Below are positions 43,142 to 53,802 of a DNA stretch of 64,000 nt, one piece after another. A program made the position numbers and the translations under genes. Under the pieces are notes generated by a model that saw only the letters and a program-made list of their open reading frames with translations, was not told where the DNA came from and searched no databases. Position 1 is the stretch's first letter. Every line of letters starts with the position of its first letter. The stretch comes from an uncultured Pseudohongiella sp. (GTDB lineage: Bacteria > Pseudomonadota > Gammaproteobacteria > Pseudomonadales > Pseudohongiellaceae). The stretch is from NCBI GenBank assembly GCA_951812715.1, contig OX638323.1:372001-436000 (forward strand), in the 5' to 3' direction.

Positions 43142-43925
43142 CCGAATCGCGGCTGGCCTTGATCAATTCGTATGCCGCCTTGATCTCTTGAGCCTTGCGC
43201 GTCGCGATATCCATCATTTCGTCGGGCAGGCCTTTCGCCACCAGTTTGTCGGGATGATGTTGATTCATCTGCCGGCGATAGGCGCGCTTGACATCAGCGC
43301 CGCTAGCGCCTTCCGCGACGCCGAGAAGTTTGTGCGCGGCCCGCAATTGCTCTTCGCTGGATTTGGTTTGCGCAAACTGGGTTTGACCTGAAATGCGGCT
43401 CAGCAGGCGATCGAGTTGCTCTGGCGCGAAACCAAGCTGGGCGGTGATGTCATGGAGCAGTTTGCGTTCCTCGGCATCGAGCGCGCCGTCGGCAAAGGCC
43501 GTGGCCACGATAATTTCAAGAAACATTTGCAGCAAGGTGCGGCGCCGGGCCGCTTCCTGCCGAAACTGGGCAAGTACCTGCAAAAAGGGAAAATCGTCCT
43601 CCTTGCCCGCATTGAACAGATCAATCGCCACCTGGCGCTGCCGCGGCGACAGGCGCATCTGCTGCATGACGCGTTCCGCCAATTCGATCTCGGTACGACT
43701 GACATGACCGTCCGATTTGGCGATGTAGCCCATGATCGAAAACGTAGCGGTAAAGAAAGCCGTCTGGACCCTTTCCGTGCTGCCGCGGCCGAGAAAATCG
43801 CCCGTGCCGGTGGAATCGAGTCCGGCATCGAAGTAGTTGCCGAGCGCTGCTCCCAACAAGGCGCCGAGCGGACCGCCCAGCATAAAGCCGAACGCGCCGC
43901 CAACGACTTTTCCCCACCAACTCAT
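43134..43925 (-). CDS. djlA: Membrane-anchored co-chaperone DjlA
   Basis: A 263-residue type III DnaJ protein. A glycine-rich N-terminal membrane segment (G-G-A-F-G-F-M-L-G-G-P-L-G-A-L-L-G) is followed by a TerB-like domain (about 50-170). The J domain comes last, with the H-P-D tripeptide at 224-226. It stimulates DnaK ATPase at the inner membrane. Layout and length match E. coli DjlA. Confidence 0.93.
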   Translation of the reverse strand: MSWWGKVVGGAFGFMLGGPLGALLGAALGNYFDAGLDSTGTGDFLGRGSTERVQTAFFTATFSIMGYIAKSDGHVSRTEIELAERVMQQMRLSPRQRQVAIDLFNAGKEDDFPFLQVLAQFRQEAARRRTLLQMFLEIIVATAFADGALDAEERKLLHDITAQLGFAPEQLDRLLSRISGQTQFAQTKSSEEQLRAAHKLLGVAEGASGADVKRAYRRQMNQHHPDKLVAKGLPDEMMDIATRKAQEIKAAYELIKASRDSAT

Positions 43926-43958
43926 CGATCGCTCCGGCGCCCGCTGGGCGCTTTCATC

Positions 43959-46001
<2,043 letters not shown>

Positions 46002-47174
46002 CTAGATCTGGCTGCTCACCGATGATTCACTGGAAAAGTTCCTATCGAAGTCGCGTATGCGGCGCCGCGCTTGTTCGATTGACTTTGCCGTCAGTTCCTG
46101 CCGATTGGCGTCTAGCAATTGGCCATCAAGCGCCTCGGCAAGACGGCGGGCAACTGCCAGCATTTGTTCAAACGCGAGCAAATTGTTGATAGGCGCCGGC
46201 AACAACATGAACATGCTAATCCCCGGCGTAGTGAACCGATCGATTGCGGCCGCATCAAAGGTGCCGGGATTGACGATATTGGCCACGCGGAAAATGGCGC
46301 GACCATCTTCCAGATTGCCTTCGGTTTTGCTGAGAATCTTCATCTTGTCATGCCGCAAACCTGCTGCATGGAGGAAATCCCACAATTCACGCCCGGCGAA
46401 TTCCCTGGTCTCGCTGGCGAACACGTTGATTACGATGATTCTGTCCGCGCTTATATCTGCTGATCCCGTTGCAACTGAATTGGCGGCTGCTCCGGCCTGC
46501 TGATCGGACTGTGCGGACGGCGCCGCCACATCAGGATCAGGCTTTTCAATATCCGTGCCTGATTCCCGGATTGCCGATTCAGGCTCAGGTTGAGATTTGG
46601 CGCGAGCCGTTTCAATTGATCGCGCTTGCCGCGTCAATGGTTCGGAAGGCTTCTCGGATGAGCGCTTTCGGGAATCGCCGCCGATACGCTCTCCAGCGGT
46701 CATCGATACAGTGTCCAAATCCATTTCAAAGCTTGACTGCTTTCGTCGGGATCCGGAAATTCCGCTCGATTCGTGAATTTTCTCTTTCGATTTTTTCTTG
46801 CGCCTGCCTTGCGACTGCCGTTGCAGCTCCCGCGGCTCGCTCAAGACTTCATCGGCAGGCGCTACCGCCACCGGATCAAGTAGTAGCGGCACGTCTCTTG
46901 CGGCCGCCGGATCGTCCGCTTCCAATGCTCCATCGCTCGCGGATTGCCGCGATCCGGCGTCCTCCGCGTCATTTCCGGGGATCGCGCGCGCGCCCCCATT
47001 AGGCAACTCGGCGAGCTCCGCTTCTTCCAGTCCCTCCACCGATTGGGCAAAATCCTTGTCTATGGAAAGCCGAATCTGTCCTTTCCTGCGGCGATAAATG
47101 ACATATGCGCGCAAGAGACAGAAACCAGTCAACAGCGCGAGGGCGATTATCAGGATTTCACGCAAGTCCGCCAT
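46002..47174 (-). CDS. zipA: Cell division protein ZipA
   Basis: A 390-residue protein with an N-terminal membrane helix (about 5-25), a long charged and proline/serine-rich linker (about 30-240) and a C-terminal FtsZ-binding domain (about 245-360). The latter is recognised from I-I-V-I-N-V-F-A, then F-R-V-A-N-I-V-N-P-G-T-F and G-I-S-M-F-M-L-L-P. ZipA tethers FtsZ filaments to the inner membrane. The extra about 35 residues after the domain are basic and not conserved. It lies 145 bp after smc. Confidence 0.92.
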   Translation of the reverse strand: MADLREILIIALALLTGFCLLRAYVIYRRRKGQIRLSIDKDFAQSVEGLEEAELAELPNGGARAIPGNDAEDAGSRQSASDGALEADDPAAARDVPLLLDPVAVAPADEVLSEPRELQRQSQGRRKKKSKEKIHESSGISGSRRKQSSFEMDLDTVSMTAGERIGGDSRKRSSEKPSEPLTRQARSIETARAKSQPEPESAIRESGTDIEKPDPDVAAPSAQSDQQAGAAANSVATGSADISADRIIVINVFASETREFAGRELWDFLHAAGLRHDKMKILSKTEGNLEDGRAIFRVANIVNPGTFDAAAIDRFTTPGISMFMLLPAPINNLLAFEQMLAVARRLAEALDGQLLDANRQELTAKSIEQARRRIRDFDRNFSSESSVSSQI

Positions 47175-47319
47175 TTGTTACCAGCCACTCGATCCTGATT
47201 TCTTTTCGAAGTCATTTGCTATATCCACCGCTTTGGCGAATTTCTTTAGCAAAAATCCTGCATTTATTCACAAAAATATCTATTTCGGGCCCTGACAATT
47301 GCGACAACCGGGTCTCGCA

Positions 47320-50300
47320 TCAGGCCGTTGCCATTTCTGCCGCTTCGTCGATATCCACGCTGACGACCCGCGAAATGCCCGCTTCCTGCATGGTGATGCC
47401 AAGTAGTTGATTGGCGGTTTCCATTGAAATCTTGTTATGGGTAACGAGTATGAACTGAACGCGCTCGGCCATTTCTCGCAAAAGTGCGGTAAAGCGGTTG
47501 ATATTGGCGTCGTCAAGCGGCGCGTCCACCTCATCCAACATGCAAAAGGGCGAGGGATTTAGTTGGAAAATGGTGAACACCAAGGCAATCGCGGTCATCG
47601 CTTTCTCCCCTCCTGACAGCAGATGAATGCCGACATTCCTTTTACCCGGCGGGCGCGCCATTATCGTAACGCCGGCATTGAGCAGATCTTCTCCGACCAA
47701 CTCCAGATAGGCCTGACCGCCGCCGAATAGCCTGGGAAACAGTTCTTTCAGCTTTTGGTTGATATGGTCCAGGGTCGTGCCAAAGCGAGATCGCGTTTCG
47801 CTGTCTATTTTGCGCATCGCGTCTTCGAGAGTGGACAGCGCTTTCTCAAGTTCATCATTCTGTTTGTCCAGCCAAACCTTTCTTTCCGATTGCTGCTTGA
47901 ATTCTTCCGCCGCGGCCAGATTAACCGGACCGATCCGCTGAATTCGAGTTTCCAGTTTGGACAAATGCTCCTCGCAGGACTCGACGGACTGATCTTCGGA
48001 CATATTTTCCAGAACTTGCTTTGGACTCAGTCCGGATTGCCGCAGCCGGGAAAGCAGTTCCTCGCTTTTTACTGCCGCGCGTTCGTTTTCCACCCGATGA
48101 CGGCTGATTTCCTCAAGAACGCCATTATATTTATGCTGCAGTTGCCGGCTTAACTGTTCCTGGGTTTTCAACTTTAATTCCGCCTCTTCGTATGCTGCCC
48201 TGGCTTCCCGCAGTTCCTGTTCGACTGCCGCATGTTGCGCGAGTTTTTCCTGCAGTTGCTGTTGCAACTGCTCGCCGGGTTGCCTGGATTCCTCCAATTG
48301 CGTTTCCAGCGTTTGAATCCGTTCCGCGGCGCGTTGCACCTGGATCGCCATCCGATCCATGCTCTCCCGGGTCGATGTCAATTGCGTGCCAAGTTCGTTC
48401 TTTTTCAGGGCCAATTTGTGCAACTCGTCCTTGTCACCGGCAGCTTGCGCGCGCAGTTCTTCGAGCTGTTTCCGTTCCTGCCGCCGCGTCTGTTCGTATT
48501 CCTGCTGGCGGCTGGCGTCCGCTTCCATCTGTTCGCGAGCTTCCTGCAAGCGCCGGGCCGATTTCTCGGCGCTGGCCCGATCCTGCTCAACCTGCGCCTG
48601 TAACTCGCCAAGTTCTACCTCGATACGTTCGCGCCGTTGAAGGTTTGCCTTGATGCGGTCGCGTTTCGCGGCTAGTTCCGATTGAATCCGGTTCAACGCG
48701 GCCTTTTTCTCTTGCGATTGTTGCAGGCAAAATTCACGCTCCTTTTCGGCCGCTATCAGCGCCTGGCCATACTTCTCCCGCTGTTCGCCAAGCGATTTAG
48801 ATTTCGATTCCAGCCCATTGAGTCCAACTCGCAGATTTTCGATTACGGCTTGCCGCAGAACGATGGACTTGTCCCGATCCGCTTTGCTGATGCGGACCCA
48901 GCCAGCGCCGATCCATACACCTTCCGCGGTAATCACTGATTTTCCGCTTTCCAGTTCCTTGCGGAGCGAAAATGCGGCCTTCAGGTTTTCCGCGATATAA
49001 ACATCCCGCAGCAGATCTCCGGGCAATCTGCTGCTGGTTACCTTTCCAGCCAGAAGCGGAAGAAATCCAGCACGATCCTCCGCCGCATCGACTTCGCCAC
49101 CGTCAAGCAGAGTCAGATCCGCCTTTGGCAAATCGTTCGGCAGTGATTTTGGCAGCTCATCGACGCAAATTCCGCGCAGCTTATCTCCAAGCACCAGTTC
49201 CACCGCTGCTTCCCAGCCATCCTCGATCTGCAAGCTTTCGCCAAGTCGAGCGCGGCCGTCGAGGCCATGCTGTTGCAGCCAATCGGAAAGCGTCTCGTCA
49301 TCGTCGCCAAGGTCTGCCTGCTGCAATGCATCCAGCGAAGCTTTCCGGCCGCCCGCTTCCTGAATCTCCTTGCGCACCCGATCAAGCTCCTCGCCGCAGG
49401 CTTCGAGCAACTTTCGCGACTTTTCCAGCTCTGTCAACGCCTCGCCATGGCGGCCGCTCAAGTTTGCCAATTCATGTTCCAATTCGGCCGCCTGCCGTTC
49501 ACGCCCGGCGAAATCTTCCGGCCCGGTTTCAAGTTCAGCCAATTCTGTCTGCAGCCTCTGCAAACGATGCCCGGCGCGCTCCATGCCGTTTTCCAGTTGC
49601 CGCATCCTGGCCTGCTCCACTTCCGCGGTCTGACGCGGAGTTTCCGCTTGCAGACTGAAAGCATCCCTATGACGCTCGCTTTGCCGCTGGCGGCTTTCGG
49701 TTTCCGCGGCCAGACGAGACGACTCCCGCTCCTTTTCCTCGGCCACCGTAACCTGGGCCGAAATCTGCTTGAGTTCGCGCTGAATCCGGGACACCCGGGC
49801 CAGGTCGGAGTCGAGTTCGTCCGAGGTTTGCCGCCAGTCATCGCGAGTCTCTTCGAGATCCTTGCCAAGTTGTGCGACGCGTTCCCGATGGTGTTCCAAC
49901 GATTGATCGATGCGGGCGATATCGTTGCCGATCTGAATACTCTTGCCCTGGATGTCGGAAACGCCTGCATTGAGTTCGGCGTTGCGCGCCCGGCTCTGCT
50001 CGATGCCGGCTTCTGTTTCGCGCTGGCCCGCGGCCACTTCTTCCTTGCGCGTTTCCAGCGCGGCCAAGGTGCGGGCGGAGGCGTCCATTTCCCGCGCCAG
50101 CGCCTGCCAGCGCAAGGCGTGCAATTGCGCTTCCACGTCACGCTGCTGTTGCATCAGCTCCCGATAGCGCTGGGCCGCCTGAGATTGGCGGTCAAGATGC
50201 TGCAATTGACGTTGCAACTCGCCGCGGATATCCGCCAGCCGCTCGAGGTTTTCCCGCGCTTTGGCAATTCGCGACGCGGTTTCCTTGCGGCGCTCGCGAT

Positions 50301-50817
50301 ATTTCGAAATGCCCGCCGCTTCCTCGATGAAAACCCGCAACTCCTCCGGTTTGGATTCGATCAACCGGCTGATCATGCCCTGTTCAACGATGGAATAACT
50401 GCGCGGGCCGAGACCGGTGCCGAGAAAAAGATCGGTGATATCCCGTCGCCGACACTTGGTTCCATTTAGCAAGTAGGTCGATTCTCCGCCTCGCTCCACT
50501 TTCCGCTTGATGGAAATCTCCGCGTAGCCCGCGTACTCGCCTTGCAGTCGCTTGTCGGCGTTGTCGAATACCAGTTCCACCGAGGCCAGACCAACCGGAT
50601 TCCTTGCCGTCGAACCGTTGAATATGACGTCGGCCATCTGTTCTCCGCGCAGGTTTCGCGGCGAGCTTTCGCCCATCACCCAACGTACGGCATCAATCAC
50701 ATTCGATTTGCCGCAGCCATTGGGACCGACCACGGCGCATATATTGGAAGGAAAATTGATGGTGGTGGGGTCAACGAATGACTTGAAACCGGCCAGTCTG
50801 ATGCATTTCAGTCGCAT
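47320..50817 (-). CDS. smc: Chromosome segregation ATPase SMC
   Basis: An 1165-residue SMC protein: N-terminal ATPase half with Walker A G-P-N-G-C-G-K-S (31-38), coiled coil (about 170-500), hinge (about 515-650), returning coiled coil and the C-terminal half. The latter has the ABC signature L-S-G-G-E-K-A and Walker B C-M-L-D-E-V-D-A-P-L-D-D. It organises and segregates the chromosome. It is notable that the lineage carries smc here rather than MukB, in keeping with a non-enterobacterial gammaproteobacterium. The 296 bp upstream (50818-51113) hold a TATAAT at 51023-51028 but no gene. Confidence 0.96.
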   Translation of the reverse strand: MRLKCIRLAGFKSFVDPTTINFPSNICAVVGPNGCGKSNVIDAVRWVMGESSPRNLRGEQMADVIFNGSTARNPVGLASVELVFDNADKRLQGEYAGYAEISIKRKVERGGESTYLLNGTKCRRRDITDLFLGTGLGPRSYSIVEQGMISRLIESKPEELRVFIEEAAGISKYRERRKETASRIAKARENLERLADIRGELQRQLQHLDRQSQAAQRYRELMQQQRDVEAQLHALRWQALAREMDASARTLAALETRKEEVAAGQRETEAGIEQSRARNAELNAGVSDIQGKSIQIGNDIARIDQSLEHHRERVAQLGKDLEETRDDWRQTSDELDSDLARVSRIQRELKQISAQVTVAEEKERESSRLAAETESRQRQSERHRDAFSLQAETPRQTAEVEQARMRQLENGMERAGHRLQRLQTELAELETGPEDFAGRERQAAELEHELANLSGRHGEALTELEKSRKLLEACGEELDRVRKEIQEAGGRKASLDALQQADLGDDDETLSDWLQQHGLDGRARLGESLQIEDGWEAAVELVLGDKLRGICVDELPKSLPNDLPKADLTLLDGGEVDAAEDRAGFLPLLAGKVTSSRLPGDLLRDVYIAENLKAAFSLRKELESGKSVITAEGVWIGAGWVRISKADRDKSIVLRQAVIENLRVGLNGLESKSKSLGEQREKYGQALIAAEKEREFCLQQSQEKKAALNRIQSELAAKRDRIKANLQRRERIEVELGELQAQVEQDRASAEKSARRLQEAREQMEADASRQQEYEQTRRQERKQLEELRAQAAGDKDELHKLALKKNELGTQLTSTRESMDRMAIQVQRAAERIQTLETQLEESRQPGEQLQQQLQEKLAQHAAVEQELREARAAYEEAELKLKTQEQLSRQLQHKYNGVLEEISRHRVENERAAVKSEELLSRLRQSGLSPKQVLENMSEDQSVESCEEHLSKLETRIQRIGPVNLAAAEEFKQQSERKVWLDKQNDELEKALSTLEDAMRKIDSETRSRFGTTLDHINQKLKELFPRLFGGGQAYLELVGEDLLNAGVTIMARPPGKRNVGIHLLSGGEKAMTAIALVFTIFQLNPSPFCMLDEVDAPLDDANINRFTALLREMAERVQFILVTHNKISMETANQLLGITMQEAGISRVVSVDIDEAAEMATA

Positions 50818-51113
50818 GAATCGATTTGCCTGTCCTCACTCCCGCTGGTCAGCAGGCCGCGTGCCGAAAACCACTAGCCAGGGCCGCAGTGTAGCCGAAT
50901 TGGAAGAAGCGCCGCCAGCGGCTTCGGCTGGCCGGGGAAGCAACTTTCCTGTCAGCTCATTGTCGCCCCTATGTCAACCCGATGTCGCGGTAAATGCAAC
51001 CCGAGCTGCATCTGGCGTCGATTATAATCAGGCTCGGCAAGGAAAGCCGATGCGGTTAGAGAGAAAGGATTCCGCCATCGCAAGAATCGACAGCAACCTC
51101 AGGAGGGACCCCA

Positions 51114-51341
51114 ATGCTCAGAATTGATCTGCCTCGAGAACTGGAGAACGAACTTGCCGTGCTGGCCGTGCTTACCGGCAAATCCATGGAGTTTCATGTC
51201 CGGCAGGCGATCCTGGAGTATCTTGACGACCTGGAAGATCGGGTTGCCGCCGAAAAATGGCTGGAAGAAGCACTTGCGGCCGATGACGGCGGATCGGAAA
51301 TCGACCGCGGACAAATCCACGACCGTCCGCTATGGCGCTAA
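51114..51341 (+). CDS. RelB/RHH-type antitoxin without a visible toxin partner
   Basis: A 75-residue protein with a ribbon-helix-helix N-terminus (M-L-R-I-D-L-P-R-E-L-E-N-E-L-A, then T-G-K-S-M-E-F-H-V-R-Q-A-I-L-E-Y-L-D-D-L-E-D), typical of RelB/DUF6290-type antitoxins. A good ribosome site (AGGAGG) precedes the ATG. No RelE/ParE-like toxin frame follows, as the next 380 bp have only broken short frames, so this is an orphan or a remnant of a toxin-antitoxin pair at the edge of the island. Confidence 0.7.
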   Translation: MLRIDLPRELENELAVLAVLTGKSMEFHVRQAILEYLDDLEDRVAAEKWLEEALAADDGGSEIDRGQIHDRPLWR

Positions 51342-51382
51342 ACCGCGCAAAACGTCGCTACGTTTGACTGATGGCACAGTCA

Positions 51383-51597
51383 AATGACCAGGGAAGCGCC
51401 GAGTAAATTCGAGTTAGCCACTAAGCTGGCGGTATTGGGATGAACGCATGAAAACTAAGCTGGCGGACTACAAAACCGATATCGCGCGGTTGGCCTAGGA
51501 TTCCGCCGGGCGCGAGGCGCGAACGATGCTGGCGACCGCCGCCTTGATCGCCCAGGCCACAACCATCCTGGGCTTTATTATCACCACCACGTCTTGA
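51383..51597 (+). pseudogene. Possible remnant of a coiled-coil/membrane protein
   Basis: Two short in-frame pieces separated by stops read M-T-R-E-A-P-S-K-F-E-L-A-T-K, then M-K-T-K-L-A-D-Y-K-T-D-I-A-R-L-A. After a further stop comes a hydrophobic C-terminal helix (M-L-A-T-A-A-L-I-A-Q-A-T-T-I-L-G-F-I-I). This is the layout of DUF1640-like small coil-plus-membrane proteins, but the match is by eye only and the frame is broken. Confidence 0.25.
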
Positions 51598-51623
51598 CCT
51601 GTTTTGCCGCGACATGGGAAGTA

Positions 51624-51637
51624 TGGCGGACCGGACG
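51624..51637. repeat. Putative left attachment repeat (copy of tRNA-Asp 3' end)
   Basis: TGGCGGACCGGACG is identical to the last 14 nt of tRNA-Asp (60470-60483, minus strand), including the CCA end. It lies at the left edge of the foreign-looking segment and has the same orientation as in the tRNA. It is consistent with an att site left by integration at the tRNA 3' end. Confidence 0.65.
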
Positions 51638-51721
51638 TTCACCGATCTTATAGCCGCTATAATTGATGCTTCCCGGGCAGCCTCTTTGTTCCCTGCCCCA
51701 GGACTCAAGAGACACGGATTA

Positions 51722-53065
51722 ATGTCAAAACCGAAAGACCATTTCCTCCTCGTGGGTGCCGGCGGCCGCGAAGCCGCATTTGCCTGGAAACTGGTTAATG
51801 ACTCTACCGTATCGGCTTTTGTCACTCACAAGAATCCAACCATTCTGGACTGCGTGAATCGCTCGGGGGGCGCGTTTCGTGTCGGTGACGTTTGCGACCC
51901 TGGCGCGGTTACCAGATTCGCGCTCGAAAACAACGTGGACTAAGCTTTTGTCTCCGCCGATGAGCCTTTGGCCCACGGCATCGTCGACGCTCTCCTCGAC
52001 GCCGGTGTGAAAGCGATCGGACCCACCAAAACTGCTTCGCGTATCGAGTGGGACAAAACCTATTCCATGCGCTTGATGCAGGACGTGGCAGACGAGTTCA
52101 CTCCCCTGTTTGCCGTCATCGAGACTCCGGACCAGATTGCCGAAAAACTGCGCATTTTTTCCGAACGCGGTCTTGAGGTTGTTGTTAAGCCCCAGGGCCT
52201 GACTGGCGGCAAAGGCGTCAAGGTCATGACCGAACATCTGCGCGAATACGGAGACTGCGCGAAATACGCGCTAGAGTTGCTGACGACGCGGCCGAACGAA
52301 CAGGTGCTGCTTGTCGAAAAACTCATCGGTATCGAGTTCACGATCATGGGCCTGACGGACGGTCGCAACCCGGTAATGTCCCCTGCCAGCTATGACTATC
52401 CTTTCCGCTTTGAGCATGATACGGGGCCGGGCACAGGCGGGATGGGCTGCTTTACGGCAGCCGTGGGTAAGCTGCCGTTTCTTTCGGATTCCGATATCGA
52501 TGACTGCGAGACGATTATGCGCCGAGTCCTCGACCGGCTGGCGCAATCGGACGTGAGATTCAACGGCGTTCTCAACGGCGGCTTCTTCAAAACCGCGGAA
52601 GGGATCCGTTTCATGGAATTCAACGCCCGTTTCGGCGACCCGGAGGCCCTGAATATCCTCGCGGTTCTGAATGGCTCCTTCGCCGACGTTCTCCGCGCGA
52701 TGTATTCCCAAACCCTTACGAAGGACTCGGTTTCCTTTCTCGCCGAGGCAAGCGTAGTCAAGTATTTGGTGGCTACCGAGTATCCCGATGCAAGCCCCTC
52801 CCCGACAGAATTCACGCTTGATCGAGCAGCGCTTCATAAAATGGGCCTGCCTGTCTTTTGCGGCGCTTGCGAGCACGTCGAAGACACTCGATTTAGTACC
52901 CTGGGCTCGTCTCGCGTCCTCGCCATAGGAGCGACTGCCGACGACATTGCTTCGGCGTCCGATCTAGTCAACCAGGGGATCGAGCGTTGCGTTGACGGGA
53001 ATCTTGATTTCCGCGCGGACATCGGATCGCGACTTGAAATCGACCGGTTAACGGGGAAGACTTGA
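51722..53065 (+). pseudogene. purD-like phosphoribosylamine-glycine ligase interrupted by one in-frame stop
   Basis: A PurD/ATP-grasp reading frame begins M-S-K-P-K-D-H-F-L-L-V-G-A-G-G-R-E-A and is interrupted by TAA at 51941-51943. It then continues in the same frame as A-F-V-S-A-D-E-P-L-A-H-G-I through to 53065. The ATP-grasp signatures downstream are complete (V-V-K-P-Q-G-L-T-G-G-K-G-V, then P-G-T-G-G-M-G and E-F-N-A-R-F-G-D-P-E). Thus one codon differs from an intact gene of about 447 residues. The remainder could be translated from a TTG at 51968 without its N-terminal domain. A housekeeping purD is expected elsewhere. Sequencing error is an alternative. Confidence 0.85.
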
Positions 53066-53114
53066 ATTTTCCCATCTAGTTTTAATTTGCTTCAAGCGTA
53101 AGCTTCCCCGTTAA
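53048..53114. terminator. Long inverted repeat at the convergent ends of purD-like and IS3 remnants
   Basis: Perfect 12-bp arms TTAACGGGGAAG (53048-53059) and CTTCCCCGTTAA (53103-53114), with a nested CTTGAA/TTCAAG pair. The last codons of the purD-like gene lie in the left arm and the stop of the IS3 transposase fragment in the right arm. It could be a bidirectional terminator or an element end. Confidence 0.4.
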
Positions 53115-53428
53115 TGAGACAGTTCAAAACTAGAGTTTTCGGCGTTTTCGACCTGCCGTCGAAACATGGCAGGCGGTATTCGTCCCAGGCTGTCATGCGG
53201 TCGTTCCTCGTTGTATTCGTGTATCCATTGGCGGGTGATCTCGCGTACCTGATCGAGTGATTCGAACACGTAAGCGTCGAGCACCTCGTGCCGGAAGGTG
53301 CGGTTGAAGCGTTCAATATAGGCGTTCTGATTCGGCTTGCCGGGCTGAATGTAATGCAGCGTGACGCTGTTGTCCCGGCACCAGTCCCGGAAGATCTGCG
53401 ACAGGTATTCGGGTCCGTTGTCGACGCG
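53111..53428 (-). pseudogene. IS3-family transposase (OrfB) C-terminal fragment
   Basis: Reading the minus strand from 53428 gives R-V-D-N-G-P-E-Y-L-S-Q-I-F, then I-Q-P-G-K-P-N-Q-N-A-Y-I-E-R-F-N-R-T-F-R-H-E-V-L and a terminal T-R-Q-W-I-H-E-Y-N-E-E-R-P-H-D-S-L-G. This is the rve integrase core with the second Asp and the Glu of the DDE triad. Only about 105 residues remain; the N-terminal part and OrfA are missing. It abuts a Y1-transposase fragment at its 5' side. Confidence 0.85.
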
Positions 53429-53431
53429 ATG

Positions 53432-53650
53432 TCAGTAGTGATTGCTCATGATCGCGTAAGCGGCTAAATCGATGGCAAAGACCTCGCCGAGCAATGCCAG
53501 ACGGTCCACCAGCCAAGGCTTGCGGTGGTCGAAATTCTGGCCGGAATACCGGTCTTCACCACAAAGGAAGGCCCGCCGCACGCAGCAGAAAACGCAATGG
53601 TAGAACGGTGTGTCCGCCAGCGAAATGATCTGTGAGCGGGGCCGGGTCAT
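53432..53650 (-). pseudogene. REP-associated tyrosine (Y1) transposase, N-terminal fragment
   Basis: The fragment (M-T-R-P-R-S-Q-I-I-S-L-A-D-T-P-F-Y-H-C, then C-G-E-D-R-Y-S-G-Q-N-F-D-H-R and A-Y-A-I-M-S-N-H-Y) matches the start of RAYT/IS200-like enzymes. It stops exactly where the H-U-H motif (N-H-Y-H) should be completed. There the sequence changes to IS3 transposase. The metal-binding and tyrosine parts are lost, so it is inactive. Six further codons upstream are open. Confidence 0.8.
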
Positions 53651-53802
53651 CCTCTGCCTGCGAGTCAATGGATTTCTTGCAGGTAGGTATAGTCAGGATT
53701 TATCAGATAGCCAAACTTGGGAATTATTTGATGTGCGTCCATGGAAACCGGGTATAAAAACCGCCTGTATACGGATAAAGAGTTGGGAGAGAGGGTCAGT
53801 TA

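Noticed and set aside
51941..51943. Stop codon in the purD-like gene read as recoding
   Set aside because: It is TAA, not TGA or TAG, and no recoding element is seen; a nonsense mutation or sequencing error is simpler.
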